This document shows, one piece after another, positions 1 to 14,365 of a stretch of 64,000 nt of DNA. Numbering within the stretch: position 1 is the stretch's first letter; every line of letters starts with the position of its first letter. The DNA is taken from assembly GCF_009870125.1 (NCBI RefSeq), contig NC_046679.1:19282001-19346000 (forward strand). The letters run 5' to 3'. The translations under genes were made by a program, and so were the position numbers. This DNA is from Drosophila pseudoobscura (taxonomy: Eukaryota; Arthropoda; Insecta; Diptera; Drosophilidae). Under the pieces are notes generated by a model, which ran no database searches, was not told where the DNA came from, and worked only from the letters and a program-made list of their open reading frames with translations.

Positions 1-2251
1 CCAGCAACGTTAAACAACAACGATGGCATAGAATGTGGCTTGTTCCCCATGTTTTATTGCCACTCCCACACTCACAGCCACTCAAATACACTCAAACACA
101 CTCGCACACAACAAAGCAATCAAAATTACAGCAACTATCGTTTGCCACAATAGCAAACAACAATTTTTAGCTTGTTTGCAACTCAAACTTTTATTTTGTA
201 TTCCCCCACTTTTTATTTTTTATTTTTTACTAGTATTTTAGTTTCTCTCTCTTTTTTTGTTGTATTGTGAAAAGTTTTTGCCCTGATAAATCAACAACCG
301 AAAGGAGTCGGAGTCGAGTCGTGCGAGAATTGACTTTGATATACCCTGGAATCGATTCCTCGTCAATATACAGCTACATATATACATACATATATCCTGT
401 TATTCGCCATATAGTTTTTCCTATGCCATTAAATGTGTTAACTCCCACACAATGAACAAGTTAACAAAACCTTTTCTATGGCAAAGCTCCAGCCAGTGGA
501 GGGCAAAGTTGAGGCCAACACCTGACTGCCTGACTTTTCGACTTTCAACTAGCTTTTGGCTGACCCGGGCTACAGCGACCTACCTACAATGCCACCCACA
601 CTTTCAGCTTCACTTCCTGATTGCAAGAAAACTCAATTAAAATTTAAATTTTCGAACGTAAATGACAAAAGTTTCTCAACTATAAATAATCGGCACTCGC
701 TCCACTTGGCCCTGCTCCTGGTTTTTTGGCTTGCCACTTCAAAATCTGACAAAGCCGCGACCAGAGTCAGGCAGCGTCAGAGAACCCTCTCTATCAGATA
801 AATAGAGACCTCCCCCCACTGTAAAGTGCGTGCGTGGCTGCGTGATCGAAAGTTTTTGTCTATGGCTCGTACAATTTATCCAACTTTTATGGCAACCGCA
901 GCAGCGGCAGCGGCAGCGGTAGCGGCAACAACGAACGCTTCTTCCTGCTTTGGCCAGAAATTAATTGCAAAACTGTTTGGTGTCTCTATATAACCCATCT
1001 ATGTATATACATAGATACCACTGAAAGTAGATATGTAGCTAGGTATGTGGGCGATTCTGGTTCTGTGGGTCGTGGCAGGCCAATCACAGTGGCTGTCTGT
1101 CTGGTAGCCACTTGAAGAGCATAAAACTGATTGCGAAAATCTGTGCCGCTCAACCCTCTCCCACTCTGTGTCTGCAGGGGGAAAACAAAAAATTGGGTGG
1201 CACCTCCGCCACTGCCCCTGGGATAGTCTGCCTACTCCTTTGTTCATCAATTCGGGGGGGCTGCTGCTGCGCTTGTCGGGCCCATTGTTGACACGTTTAA
1301 GTGCCGTTTGCTTTTATCAGCACAGTCCACATCGACAAGCGACAACCGACAACCGACAGCCAACAACAGACAAGCCGACATCAGACCGATGACTGAGAGG
1401 ACTGACGGCGACGACGGCGACCTGCATATAACATTTTTATAACATTTTTAATTGTTTTTGTCGACTGTGAATTCCGTGGAAAGCGCTGGAAATCGTGCAA
1501 GTCCCGACGACCCATCAATTTAATGGCGTTTTCGCGTGGGCCCCCAACAGAAACAACAAAAAAAAGGGAACAAGGGAAAGAAAATCAAAGCCAGAGGCGA
1601 GAACATTCATTGCGAGCTGTCGGTTAGCAGGCAGGTCCCGGTCCCAGTCTCGGTCCCTGGGTTTGGGTGTTTGGTTCGGTCAGGTCAATTAATGGAGATA
1701 CCCGTTTTATGACGAGCAGTGACAAGTCGTGTTGAAAATGGAGGCGCATTACACGCCCATTGGTGGCGTGTTTATGGCCCCGTAAAATTGCTGCTCGACA
1801 TAAAAATGTTGCATAGTTTCTCGAACGCTAAGCGGATGCCATTAATTGCGCATTAGTTTTGTGTGTGTGCGAAATCAAAGTGAAATTTGTGTGCGCTCTG
1901 TCACAGCCAACAAGGCGTATGCGCAATCTAATTTGCCAGAGATCTGAGTGCCTGCCACTTGAGCTGCTGATGACTTGGTGGTTTGTACTTGAATTGGTGG
2001 TTTGGTTGGATATCTTGAATCTCTAACTGCGTATGTGATTGCGATTTAAGTTTGCCAGCCACCCAGCTCCACCCAGTCTCCTCTCCAGACGGCAGCCCAT
2101 CCCAAATAAAGCTGCAAATAATAATCGTATAACATTATGATTATAATATTTTTGAGCAGCATCAGCAGTGGCAGTGGCAGCCACGCCCAGCAGCTTAGCC
2201 ACACGTAAACGCCCACTCAGTTCCACTAGAGAAAGCGAAGGACAACTTGAA
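1..2251. other. Non-coding, no gene seen
   Basis: Mixed-composition DNA with short imperfect repeats: a CGGCAG run at 901-927 and a CGACAA/CGGCGA-rich stretch at 1330-1425. No reading frame with convincing codon usage or splice context. Confidence 0.6.
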
Positions 2252-2279
2252 AGAGAGAGAGAGAGAGAGACAGAGAGAG
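2252..2279. repeat. (GA)n microsatellite
   Basis: GAGAGA tract, interrupted once by a C. Such tracts can bind GAGA factor (Trl) in Drosophila; no adjacent promoter is visible. Confidence 0.9.
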
Positions 2280-5070
2280 TTATCTGGACGAGTGCGAGTG
2301 ACGTAGAGTCATCAGGCTTCTGACTTAACAACTTTCCACGGACAAGTTTCAATGTCCTGCCGCTTTGTGTACGGGCCGCGAAGGCGCTTTACTATGAATA
2401 TTTTGTCAAGTTTTTGCCTTTGGAGCGGACCGGCTCATTGTCGGTTGTCATCATCAGCATTTCTCCTCTTCCTGCGGGCCAGCCACTTTTCTTGACTTCG
2501 GGAGTGCGATTTGCCAAAGTCAGTGGAAAACATGCAAAATAAATTAACTGTTACAAATGCGGGCGTGGAGTGGGTGGGCGTGGCTAATCGGGCAACTGCA
2601 CAAAGACGTAAGCCTGATGGTTTTATGACTGAAAATCAGCCAGGAAGCAGCTTTAACAGAGACCTTCTACTAACCATTTGATATCCCTGTTTAAGTTCGT
2701 TTGTCACACTTGCTTCATTATCATTATCATCGCTGGGAATGGAAACACCCGAGAACTGTTTAGTTTGCTTCTGCACAAATCCAACAACTTCTTGGTAAAT
2801 GTTTTGCCAACTTCTTGCAGGACTCAATTTACCCAGCAATCGCCATTCCACTCTCGGCTTTTGTCTTCTCTCCACTGTCTTTGTCGCAGTCTCTCTGTCG
2901 CTGCCGCTTGGCATTTCCTGCTTCCGGTCTGTTGTTAGCAGCGCCACGTAGTCGTCTTTATGACTGACCCCCTCCCACTCCCCCATTCAGCAGGAGTGTC
3001 CCGCAGCAGCAGCATTCCCCACTTTATTATATTATCTTATGCCGTTTGCCTTTTGCCGTTTGCTCTTGAAATATTTGCGCTTCATTAACATAAAAAATTT
3101 ATACAAATTGACAAAAATCCAAGTAAATGCATAAATCCCTCCCAGATCTCAAAGTTTTAATTGCGCGTCTTGGATTTTATGGATGTCAATATATGCGCAG
3201 AAATCTCTTTGCAAATTCATTGTCATCCTCATCAATATGACAGGGCACGGGCACGGCGGCTGAGACATTATTGCGGCCACTCACTTTTATTGTTATTTTG
3301 TCAGCGCATTTTGGGGTGACAGATAGATGGTTTCGAGGCAGGAGTTGGAATTGAGTTGTTGGGGTAGGTACAAACTTGATTGAATGCCATTTGTTTGGCA
3401 GGTGGTGCTGCTGCTCCACTTCCTGTTACCGCTCCTATTCCTGCACGCCTCATCTCTGCCGCGCTACTGTCACCGGTGTGATTTATGTTCGGGCGCTTCT
3501 TGACGTCAATTCGGCTTATGAAATAGTCTGTAAATTGGCCCGACATTGATTTCGTCGTCTTCGCTGGCTGTGCGCCATCCATCCATTAGTCATCAGCGTA
3601 TTGATTGACATATGATAACCACCAGCCGTGGTGGCATTCGCACAAAGCTTTTAGCCTTGCAACAAGCACAAGAACACCCAAAAACAAAAACCCCTTCCCC
3701 CGCATGAACCACAAAATATGCTCCAAATTGCATTCAAGCGTTGACACCCATTAGTCGACAGCAGCAGTAGGATGGGCGGTGTGGTGTGGTGTGGTGAGGA
3801 ACAAAGAGAAAAACTGAAGCGAAGCCCAACAAACGGAAAATGGAAATGTATAAGGGAGTGAGGCATGGGCATGGTAGGAGGTAGAGGGAGATCCAGCAGG
3901 GCCTGCACTTGGCATCAATTTTTATATTTTAAGCCACAGGCTGCCTAACACTTGAGTCGTGAGAACAATGCAATGCCCATGCAGAAGCATCTGAATGCGA
4001 GATTGCAGAATGCACAAGGGAGAATGCACAGAAGGCACATGATGGCGAAATGCGAGAAATCCCCCGAAAAACGTAAAATGCAAAACGAAAGCAGCAGCAG
4101 CAGCAGCTCGAGATATCTACCAGTTTGATGTAGTTCTGGGCTAAAAATCCCAAAGACAAAGTCTCTCTCGCTCAACTGCAGGGCGGGCCTGGAAAAGTAA
4201 CCGAATGAAAATCCGTGCGAAACGCTTTGGAAATTTTAGCAACCAGATTCCGCTCTCTCTCTCTTCTTCCTGCTGCAACTCCCTCTGCTGCTCCGGCAAG
4301 TGCTTGGCATCTGTGCCCCGCTGCTGGATGGGCTCTGGCATCGTCTCCTGCACTGCCTGCCATCGCTTTGTTGCCTTTTGCCTTTTGTGGGGATTTATTA
4401 ACTAAGTGATCGGATTTGTAACTAATTTCGAGTGGCAAATCAAATCTTGGTCAAAGCTAAGTCACAGCTGGAATTGTTATTTAATATTTATTCAAATATC
4501 TTGGATTTATTTGGTTTATACAAAAATTTTAAGAAGACGTTGGAAAGGGAATGATATCTGTGAAATTAAGTGATTGCAATAACGGAATATCCTTTTTAAA
4601 TGGGGTCTATTCTATAAATAATTTACAACTATTTTCGAGCTGCCATTGCCATATCTAGTCTGGATTGAAGTGAGTATTTTTATTTGTTTCCAGTCAGCTT
4701 CCTCTTATGAAGCAAGTCTATCACCTGACCACCTTGCCACCTGACGGCAATCATTGAATAATTATTTGACAGAAAATAGAGAACACCCCCAACTTAAATG
4801 AGATAACTAAAGGATCCCCACCAAGAGTATCTAATTCTCGACTCGTTCGTATCGTTTCGCTCTTTGATTTTGTTTGCTTTGCGCCTGGGTGTCGGAGTGC
4901 GTGCTTTAGGCGTTTATGTCAAATGCAGAATTTCCGTTTCATATTTTCTGCACTTGCTGTTTATTGTTTGCCGTCGGTGTACGAGTACTGCGGCTCCGAT
5001 GTAGCTACATATATAGCCATATAGCGCTAGCTATGTCTATATCACTCTATATCTATATCTGTATTCTATC
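2280..5070. other. Non-coding, no gene seen
   Basis: Intronic or intergenic DNA. It holds a 116-codon minus-strand ORF (2986-2636) with an ATG, but no supporting features. A GGTGTGGTGT run lies near 3776-3795 and a GCA run near 4091-4106. Confidence 0.55.
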
Positions 5071-5094
5071 TGTGTGTGTGTGTGTGTGTGTGTG
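5071..5094. repeat. (TG)12 microsatellite
   Basis: Perfect TG dinucleotide array. Confidence 0.95.
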
Positions 5095-5203
5095 CATTCT
5101 GCATAGCTTTGCCTGTGCGTTTGCATCTGTGGGCTGGGCTTGTACGAGTATTTTATAACTTGTTGGCTTAACTTCCATAGAGTTTTGTCTGTTTTGTTTG
5201 GTT

Positions 5204-5238
5204 CCCAGCCCAGCCCAGCCCAGTCCCAGTCCCAGTCC
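5204..5238. repeat. (CCCAG)n / (TCCCAG)n short tandem repeat
   Basis: Pentamer CCCAG units passing into hexamer TCCCAG units. A pyrimidine-rich low-complexity tract. Confidence 0.85.
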
Positions 5239-8200
5239 CTCCAAAAGTGCCAAAGTGTTTGTGTCTGTGGTTGCGCTTAGTTTGGCAATTGTTTTCGAAA
5301 AATTCCTTAAGCTGCAAAATGTTTGTTATCAAACAATTTTTTTTGTGGCTTTTTCAGGGGTTGGTTGCTGGCTGCCTCCTGACACGGCTGTTGCCACTGC
5401 CAATGCCACAGCCAGTGCTGGCTCACTAATGAGAACGATCCCAGAAGGAGTTTCGCTCCTAATTAGTTAGATTTTAATAGGTGCAGTTTCGCAGCAGTTA
5501 TCTCGAGTGCTCTGAAATAATTGAAACTACTGTGCTGCGAGAGACGAAATGATTTGCATAAGGGTGGGCCAGGAGCACTATCAGCCACAATTTATGAATT
5601 CTTTAGCCGTCCTGCATACGTGCACATATATCAGAAAATAATAGAAAATCCTTTCATACCCTTCTCTACCTGACAAATACTGCTGTCTTCAGGCAGAGAA
5701 TAGCAGAGCATTTCGATTATCAAGTTTTTGGCCATATCAATATTTGGACAAGCGTTTGAAATTGATAATTGAAAAGTGTGCGGCCAACGATACGTATGAG
5801 TAATGTGCAGAAAGGAGACCATTGTTTGAGATGCCACACTAGTTATGTGGGAGTGTGTGTGTGTTAAAGGATTTCCGTATCCCGTATCTGAAATGAAAAT
5901 CAAATACCAAGTGGAAAGCGAATTGAGTGAGAGGATGGGTGGGGCGTAAGGCCAGGGCACAGGCAGAACGGAATTAATTTGTGTGCAAATATTTTAGTAT
6001 ATTTTTGGGTTTTTAAGAGGATCTCTTCTCTCTCTCTCTTTTTCTCTGAGTGTGTGCTGCTGGCAATTTCAATTTCTTTTCGAACGTAATGCTTCAACAA
6101 TTCGCCACGCCAGAGGGCACTCACGTGCCCGGTCGGTCTGCTGATTAAGGTGGATTGCAGGCCAGCAACTTGCATTTTTTGTGCAACAGAAACGGCACAG
6201 GGTAGAGGCACAGGCAGAGGCACAGGCAGAGGCAATGCAGCGTGTCCTTGCTGGCTTCCATGAGGTAAAACGTTAAATTGTATTAGCCTAAAACATTTCA
6301 TTACCTCAGCCTCAGTCCAACTCAAGCAATCAGCCTGGAATAGCATTGGGAGATTTGGGAAAATCCAAAAGAGAAAGAGGTCCAGAAGCGGCTGGGAGGG
6401 GGAGGGCGGGAAGGCCCCTAGCATGCTTTTCAGTGTTACTTGCCCCTGGCGTGTGCAGCTAATAAAAATGAAAATATTATGCAACAAGTAACCAAAAGTA
6501 TACAGCCCTCAATGGCTCCCAGGCAGACTGCACCGAGTGGCGCTTTATTAGCTGACCCATCTCGTCCTCGTGCTGCTCCTGTTGCTCCTGCTGCGCCTTT
6601 TCTCACATCCATCCTTCCGCCCACTCATAATCCCGTGTAAAATTGTTTTCAAACTGCAGAGTGCATTTCGTGTAGCTGCCGCTGCTGCTGCAGGGCAGGC
6701 ATTGGACTGCTTGTTCCTTCTTTTGTTGGTCAGGTCCAAAGAACACACACAGACACACCCGCAAACGAAACGGGGGGAAAAAGCAGACTCGAGTGTGTGT
6801 GCCAAAACATAGAAATAATTTCAATCATGGCACAGTAATTCCCCAGAACACTTTCCAGCACCTTCAACAGCCAAACGAGACCACAGCGCCAGCTCTAACA
6901 TCAGTCCTCCGGGTCGTAGACTCTTAAAGATGTAGAAATGAATGCCGCAGCAGCAAGCACTTGGATTCTGGTCTCATTTAATTGCAAGAGTGCTGCTGCT
7001 ACAGCTTGTAGCTCAAGTAGATGAACAGAAAGAAACTATACATACATATATAGAGTAGATTAAAGTAGCTATTCAGGTGCTGTACTTAAGAGGAAGAATT
7101 CAGCTAAGGAAAATGTGAATAGGTGGGCGAGAGAATGAATTGTTGCTGAATGAAGTTCAAGCAGCAGATAGCAATTCATGCATAGACTTAAATAAATAGG
7201 AACATTAAAGAATATCTTCAATTTAAGTCAAGATTCGATTGCACTTTCGGAGGCATTGATAAAGCGAAAACATTTTACAAGAGTGTTCATATCCATTTTG
7301 GTTCCCCAATTAAGATAGTGTTTCAGAGATCTCTTTGTGCTGTTTGCGATTATATGTATATAGTTTACTCTACTCTACTGTTTGGGAAAGCCTTTCATGT
7401 ACATGTAACGGGTGTAACGAGCATTTTTATTTTATTTAATAACTCCCTTGTTCAGGACTCCACTCAGGACTCTTCTGTCTAGGAATCTGTGTTAGGCAAT
7501 AACTAATTTGCTGTATTGAGTGCACAAAAACTTATTTCCACTAAATAAATTTTAATTTGCTTGAAGAAGGCACAGGACTGTTCATGCATGCTTGAATTCC
7601 TATACAGCCACAAAAAAGGACCAAGTGAGCAGTGGATGGTTCGGGGACAGGGTAGAGGGTAGAGGATATGCCAACACTCGCTATTTATGAGTTAATCAAC
7701 CATGAACTTTAAAGCCCTCGCTCTGAAATGCAAAAAGGACACCAAAGCCACGGCACAGCAACCGCACTCCAGACCCGATAATGAATTTGCATTTTCTACA
7801 GCTACTAGAGGCATTTTCCGGCTGTTGTGTCGGGCTCTGTTCATGCACATGACCACGGACCAACCGAACGACCGAACGACCGTCCGACCGTTCGACCGGC
7901 AAACAAAATAACACAGAACAAAGCAAAACAAATGAAAACCAATTAAAATTTAATGATTATGCAGTTCGCATAGAAGAGCAGCATTTTCCACACTTCAATG
8001 GTAACACCAAGGTTTTTGTTGATTGTAATGAATTTTTGCTCTATTATACAAAACCTAGTATCTGTCTGTCTGGCCCTAAGCTTTATGTTGGATCCTGTCC
8101 GCTTCCAAGTTTTAATTGCAAGCTTAATTCCGCATGAAATACTCGTACCCCAAAACATAATTTAATTATCTGTCAATCTTTTAACCAATGATTAAAAATT

Positions 8201-10490
8201 GCTATCCACTTTCCCCACGTGGACGCGCCATTCGTCGTGGAGAACCACCTTCTGCATTGGCATATTGTATACAGTGAATACCTCATAAAGCAAAAGGAAA
8301 CGATTCAGAGACAAACAGGAAATCAAACGCAAACCACAGCTGAAAGGCAATACCGAGCCGCGGAAATACGAAATACCCAAGATGGAGCGACAACAACGGA
8401 CACTGCCGGAGAAGAGCAGAGTGGATTGGAGAAGCGGAATGAAGAAGTATAAGAATAAGTAACTGTAGCTGTAGCTGGTGGCCACGGGTTGATGACAAGC
8501 AGATTACGTTTCCGTTGCCGTTGACAACCGAAACCGAAACCGGAAGCGAATGAGTAGCGTATAAATGTATTTATAATACAGAGTGAAAATATGTCCCAGA
8601 ACCCAGTCCGCCAGTCCCCCAGTCCGAACTTTCCGACTTGAAAAGTATGCTACTTAAACCAACCCAGACGCACACACACATACACATACACATACACAGA
8701 CGCAGACGCATACATGGACGCATGGTTGGAGGAAAAATTGCAAATTAGCAATTGCCTATGTGAAAGTGAAATGAACGGAAACGGAGGCCCCCAATGGCCG
8801 TAAAAGGGACAGCGAGCAGTGTAAACAGAGCATTTGTAGAGCAGCTACAAAAAATAGAGCAAAGAAAAGAAAAAATGGATGGGATGAAGGCCAAGTGTAA
8901 ATGCGGCCATCAATTAGGGGGCGGGGCAGATCGATGCTTGGCTGGATTTGCTATTTATATACATCAAAGTACGGGCCGGGCCTCACTCTCAGCGGTTCAT
9001 TTGGCCCGAGGCGAGGCCCTCAAACGGGTATAGAGTATCTGATGTTCGCCTTAGCATAGGGTACCGCTCGTTTGTCTATTTTTCCCTACTTACAGCCAAT
9101 TTAAAGTGCAAGTTTAGAGTGGACAGGCCCGGCCAGGCCAGCCAGATCGGGATTGTTGAGGTCTTCCCAGATACGAGTATGTGTGACCGGAAGTAGCGGC
9201 CAACAAGGCTTAGGGCCTAACCCAGGCCCAAGAACTCAAGTAGCTATTGACAGCACACCCTCGCACACATCTGTATGTGCGTGTGTGTACACGAAAGTAC
9301 GAAAGTATGCATGTCACTGTGCACAGTGTGGTTGAGGGTAGGAAATGAGTTTCAAAGTGCTTAAAAGTGCCTGCTGCTGCCGTTTGGCTTTCAGTGCGCT
9401 GGCCCGGAGTGTCAGCGTTGCGCTACATTAGATTAAACAGCTTAAGAAGCCAACCAGGAATACCAGGACATAGCAAGCAGAACAGAGCACCAGCAACAGC
9501 AACAGCAACCGAAATTCATGGTTTAAGCTGGCGACGTGGCGTATGAGCAATGGCGCCCTCTGACTTTGCTTTTCCCCTGACTCTGGGACTGGGATGCTGA
9601 TGCGGTCTTCTTGTGCGATGTGACAGAAAAATTAGTGACCCTGAATTAAATTGTCATTATTTTCAACTCACTCGAAAAGATGCGCAAAATACACACACAC
9701 AAACACAGATACTCCCTCGCATTCACACACGCATGAGTGTTAGTATTTTGAGGGCCTGCTGAAAAGCGGATTTAATATGAAAATTCCGCATTACGAGTTG
9801 TTTGTCGTTTCGCTTTGTGTACTCCACATACACATATGTATGCACAGGCAATCGCCTGCATATGTGTGTGTGCTGGTATCTGTGTGAGTTTTGCGATTGA
9901 AATTCAATTACTTGTGTCCCTTTTTGCTGCCCCCCCAAAAGTGGAAAAAAAACCCATACTGAGAGGGCTGCAAAACTTTTTCGCCCACAAAAAAAGTCGC
10001 CATATTCAGGGCTCGATGTGTTCGTGCGTGTGTGTATCTGTGAGCTTTATATCTGCTAAATGTCATCTCGCCAGAGCTACAGCATAACTTTGAACAACTG
10101 TCAACGGGGGTCAGCGGGTGGCAACATGGAGAGATCCGGAGCAGCCAGCCATACGTACATGCCCTTTGAGGTTGGTTAACTGTCTCCTGCGTGGTCCGAC
10201 GTTTACAGTTTGAGCCTTCGCGTGCCTCTGTGTGTATACACTTGTGTGCGACTGTAATCTAGGCAGAGGCAACCGAAAAATACACAAAAAAAGAAACTAT
10301 CAGCCATCAAGCCATTCTCTTACAGAACGAAAACGAGAACACACCGAGAGACATTCGCAAACATGACACATGAAGTTATTGCCTCTCGTCTGGCAATCAC
10401 ATAAATCAAACTTTTGTCTTGCAGGTGGCAAGAGGTCGTCCTGTACCATTCCCGAGATGGGATCAGGCAGGGACAGCGGCTGGACCATGA
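5239..10490. other. Non-coding, no gene seen
   Basis: Includes an AGGCACAGGCAG repeat (6204-6233), ACCGAACG-type repeats (7853-7899), and CACACATACACA arrays (8670-8699). The 195-codon minus-strand ORF 6487-5900 has an alternative start, simple repeat content and no domain resemblance, so it is not called. Confidence 0.55.
6204..6233. repeat. (AGAGGCACAGGC)n minisatellite
   Basis: About two and a half copies of a 12-bp unit. The same AGGCACAGGCAGAGGC word recurs near 21436-21451. Confidence 0.8.
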
Positions 10491-11240
10491 TAATGTCTGG
10501 AGCTGCTTATGAGTTTATTATGAAACACATAAATTGAGATTTCATTTATATTTCGTCTGTACATTTCAATAATTTGTGGGTTTGTGAAGAGTACCATTTT
10601 GACCTTCATTCAAATCAAATTATTCGTAAATTTAATAAAGTTAAATACGATTAACCAATCATTTAATGGAGAACACTTGTAATTAAATATGTATCTGCTT
10701 AACTGAGTTACGGAAAAATCAAAAAAATATAAAATATGATTTGTTGAAATGTAAATTAATCAAAGCCTTAGCAAAGCAGATTCAGAAGAGCGGTATATGT
10801 ATTTTATATCCCCAATGATTGATTATATGATGAGCAGCAATTTATAAAAAAGGTTTACAAATTATACAGCAGAAAATATTAAGAAAATGTTTCCCTTTTA
10901 AGTAATATTTTTTCTTACGTTTTTTCGGAGCTCCTAATGTCAACAGATAAGATGAAATATTAATATACATTAAGTGTGAATATTTAAATATTTTTTTAAT
11001 TTTACATAGGTTTAGATTTCAGGGAGAACTAGCAACTAATAAGGTCTTCAAGTCTATCTGTTGTATAATTTAAGGTTGTATATTTAGATAAATTTCGTCG
11101 AATCTATTACGATATAAATTGTTGAAGAATAAAATGCCTTGCAGACGCCTAGTTTGTACATTTAGTTCATTTTATGCGATTTTCTGTTCGTTTTGACAAT
11201 TATTACATACTATGTAGTGTACGAAGTTCAGCTATTTTTC
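10491..11240. other. AT-rich block, possible decayed repeat
   Basis: About 750 bp clearly richer in A+T than the flanks, without microsatellites and without an ORF. No terminal repeats or target duplication could be identified. Confidence 0.5.
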
Positions 11241-12078
11241 TCTCAGTGTTCGCAATACTCCTACCACATTGGATTGTGTGATCGACACATGCGTTTCAAT
11301 CATAAAACCGCCTTAGGTTGGAAGATGTTTTGCCCGGAGTGAGGAGCAAATAAAATTAATGATACGCAAATGCAAATGAAGGAAATAAATCCATAAAAGC
11401 ATATTTAAAACATGTGGCCTTATCCTCCTCCCGGTCCAATACACATGTGCAAAATCATTTTTGTTTTATTTTTCAGCTCTTTTTGTGTGCTGGTTGTTGT
11501 ACCTTTTACGTCAATTGGAATGCCATACATTTCAATGATTACGACGCGCAAATATTCAATCAACTGTTTGTCTGCTGGGTCTAGACCCGCCTCCACCTTT
11601 GCTTCCTGGGACCTCTCCTCTCCGTTTATTTATGGGCCTGTTTCTGGGGTCCGTCCGCCGGCCTGATTGTTCGATGTGCCTCAGAGCAACAGCAGGCAGG
11701 CAGTAGACAATCGAACGATTTCAGCATTTTTTCCACGTTTATTATTTTAAATAATCGATTCTGTGTCCACATACATTCGCATATACGAATATTTTGAGAG
11801 AGAAGGGAGAGTAAGTCGTCGAAGGGGCATATATTTTATGGCCGCAAGCTAAGGACACTCATTATGCGGCTCGGCCAGTAATAATAACGTGAATAAGAAA
11901 CAAGAGCGGTTTGCCAGCGGTGGCAAGCCGATATGGCAATACGCTTTCAATAAAAAGTTACTCATAGATCTAGCCATAGAAATATAGATGGTGACAGGGT
12001 GAATCTATTGGGAAGAGTGCTCAGATCTAGAGCAATTTGTTTGTGGCCACTAAATTGGCCAACAACACTCCCTGTCGC

Positions 12079-12106
12079 TGTGTGTGTGTGTGTGTGTCTG
12101 TGTGTG
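12079..12106. repeat. (TG)n microsatellite, interrupted
   Basis: TG repeats with one TC interruption. Confidence 0.9.
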
Positions 12107-12321
12107 AGGCGTCACAGCTGCGGTTCATAAATAAAAATAAATACATCGCTTGATTTATATGGCCCTAATGAGCTCAGCGCCCAGTTCAACCGACTTTGAA
12201 CCGAAAAACGCCCAAAAGGAAAACCACCAAAATAAATAAATAAAATCCGCCAGCACATCATGTAAATGCTGTGCAAATAAAAAGATACTTTCGGTTGGCG
12301 AATGGTGAGTGGCGGGGCAGC

Positions 12322-12350
12322 GGCAGGGCCAGGCAGGGCCAGGCAGGGCA
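12322..12350. repeat. (GGCAGGGCCA)n minisatellite
   Basis: About three copies of a 10-bp GC-rich unit. Confidence 0.8.
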
Positions 12351-12443
12351 TAAAAGATGGCTATGCAGTTGCCGAAGAGTCGCAGTGTTCCCTACTTTTC
12401 AGCTGCTTAGCCGCCAGGCAGAGGCCGTTTATTTGATACGTGC

Positions 12444-12470
12444 GACACACACACACACACACACACACAC
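12444..12470. repeat. (AC)13 microsatellite
   Basis: Perfect AC array. Confidence 0.95.
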
Positions 12471-13465
12471 TCACGCCACCACCCCCCATCTACACGTAGT
12501 AGTAGTAGGCTGTCAGGCAGTGAGTCCTCTCTATTCAACCAATTTGGTTCAGCGTGCTCTACGTTTGATTTGCTTTCAGTGCGTGCCCATCATCATCAGC
12601 ATTAGGCATGATTGTTGTTGTTATTAGACAAATACATATAAAGAAAGAGATAGCTGTCAATGAAGCGAGGAAGAGAGAAACAGAGAAAGAGAGATGGAGT
12701 AGAACAACTGTTTCTAGCATAATGACGCTAATTTTGTATGGTCCGGTAACGTAGCCGTTAACATTACCATCTCTACTGTCCGGCATTCATCCCGAAATGA
12801 TACGAAATAACTTATGAGGCAAATATTTCAAGTCTTGGCCGCATCCCGGCCTAATGTCAGGTGATTTGACAATGGCATTTATTAATTAAAACATGTGTCG
12901 CACGCACGAGCGCACACAGGCACAGCGGGGCAGGTCAGGTCAGGCCCAGGCGCCATTGATTCGTCGTAGCACTCGGAGCGAAATGAAAACAAAGCAGGCC
13001 AACAAAACAAAATAGAAGGGTATACTCCGATTGAACAGGTTAATTAGAAGGAGATTCTATAAGAATAAATTAATCTGTGGATAAGGTATTAGAGACCGAT
13101 CAGATCTGATCTACTTTTAAGGAAACTATTGAAGAGCCCAACAAAAATCATCAAAATACATGAGCAATTGTTGATCCCGCTAAAGAAATATATAACAGTG
13201 ACAAGCTATCGACATATGGTGGAATATTATGAAGCAATTGATTAAAGGATGAATTGATTGCCGCTTGGCAACCCTGTTGGCCAAACTGGTATCAACTCTG
13301 GCCGCCGCTTGTTCTGCTCTGAGGAGAGCAAGAGACAGGGACAGGACATGCCGCTGGCAATGGGACAGGGACAGAGCAGAGCAAATGAAGTCACGTACGT
13401 GCGATTTTTCTTCTGCTTTGGGGCACATATTAAAATACGTGCGTCTCGCTTTTACTATAACTTTT

Positions 13466-13487
13466 ACACACACACACACACACACAG
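13466..13487. repeat. (AC)11 microsatellite
   Basis: Near-perfect AC array. Confidence 0.9.
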
Positions 13488-14324
13488 ACAGAGGGCCATG
13501 GAAAGGCACACACATGCACATTAATGGTGGCATGATGAGGCAGCTAAGTTAGCGTGGTTGTTGTTGCTGTGTTTGCTGGCCCACTCACAAAAGGGCTACA
13601 AATGACTTAGGCTTCTGGGCGATGGTCCCTCGTTCCCCTTTTGTTTTTTGGCTTTATTTTTATTCATTTTTTTTTTTTGGTTTTACGAGTATGTGTGCTC
13701 GCGTGCGTGTATATATTTGTTTCAATTTCAATGACTGCAAGCAACATTTGCACTTAGTAAATAAAATATAACAAACGCAGGCCAAAACTTTTCTGGGGCT
13801 CCGCTTCGTTTAAAGTTTGCCACACATTTTGCTTAATATTTTGTATTCGGTTCTTTGTTCTCCAGTTGGATAGCAGCCAGAGTCCAGAGGAGGAACCAGA
13901 GATCCAGAGCCGCTCATTTGCATTTTGGCTGTTGGCCGCAGTGTCAGTGCTTGGCAAACATAAAAGTGGAAAATGGGAAATGGGCCAATGAACTTGCAGA
14001 CAAAAGTCGTGGATGGGGCCTGGAGCGAGCGGACCACCACCGGGCGCAGTAGGACACAGAATATGCCTGCTCCATTTTCTCCACAGCTCCATCTGTGTGC
14101 AGCATAAGGGCTGCGAGACACTGTCCAAAGTTGATCACTATTTTGGGATCACATCAGGCAGCAATTTCAATAAGGAACGAACTGACCCAACATCGATGCA
14201 CGTTTTTTTGCGATAAAGGAAATCCCCCAGAAGGGGCCTCCAAACACTCTCCAGCCTGTCCGAGACAAGCCAAACAAACAGAAACAATATCGCATCCTCT
14301 CGCCTCTTTGCCGTTAGCCCATGT

Positions 14325-14365
14325 TCTGTGTCCTGTGTCCTGTGTCCTGTGTCCCGTGTCCCGTG
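14325..14365. repeat. (TGTGTCC)n minisatellite
   Basis: Five to six 7-bp units, with the last two varied to CGTGTCC, lying just downstream of the gene array. Confidence 0.85.

Noticed and set aside
2636..2986. 116-codon minus-strand ORF with an ATG
   Set aside because: Average-looking composition but no domain, no promoter or splice context, and a length expected by chance in 64 kb.
5900..6487. 195-codon minus-strand ORF
   Set aside because: Starts at a non-ATG codon, contains repeat-derived PLPVPLPVPL and poly-charged segments, and has no splice or codon-usage support.
9315..9328. 14-bp palindrome CACTGTGCACAGTG, two back-to-back Transib/RSS-type heptamers
   Set aside because: It resembles a signal-joint footprint, but several 14-bp palindromes are expected by chance in 64 kb and nothing else of an element is present.
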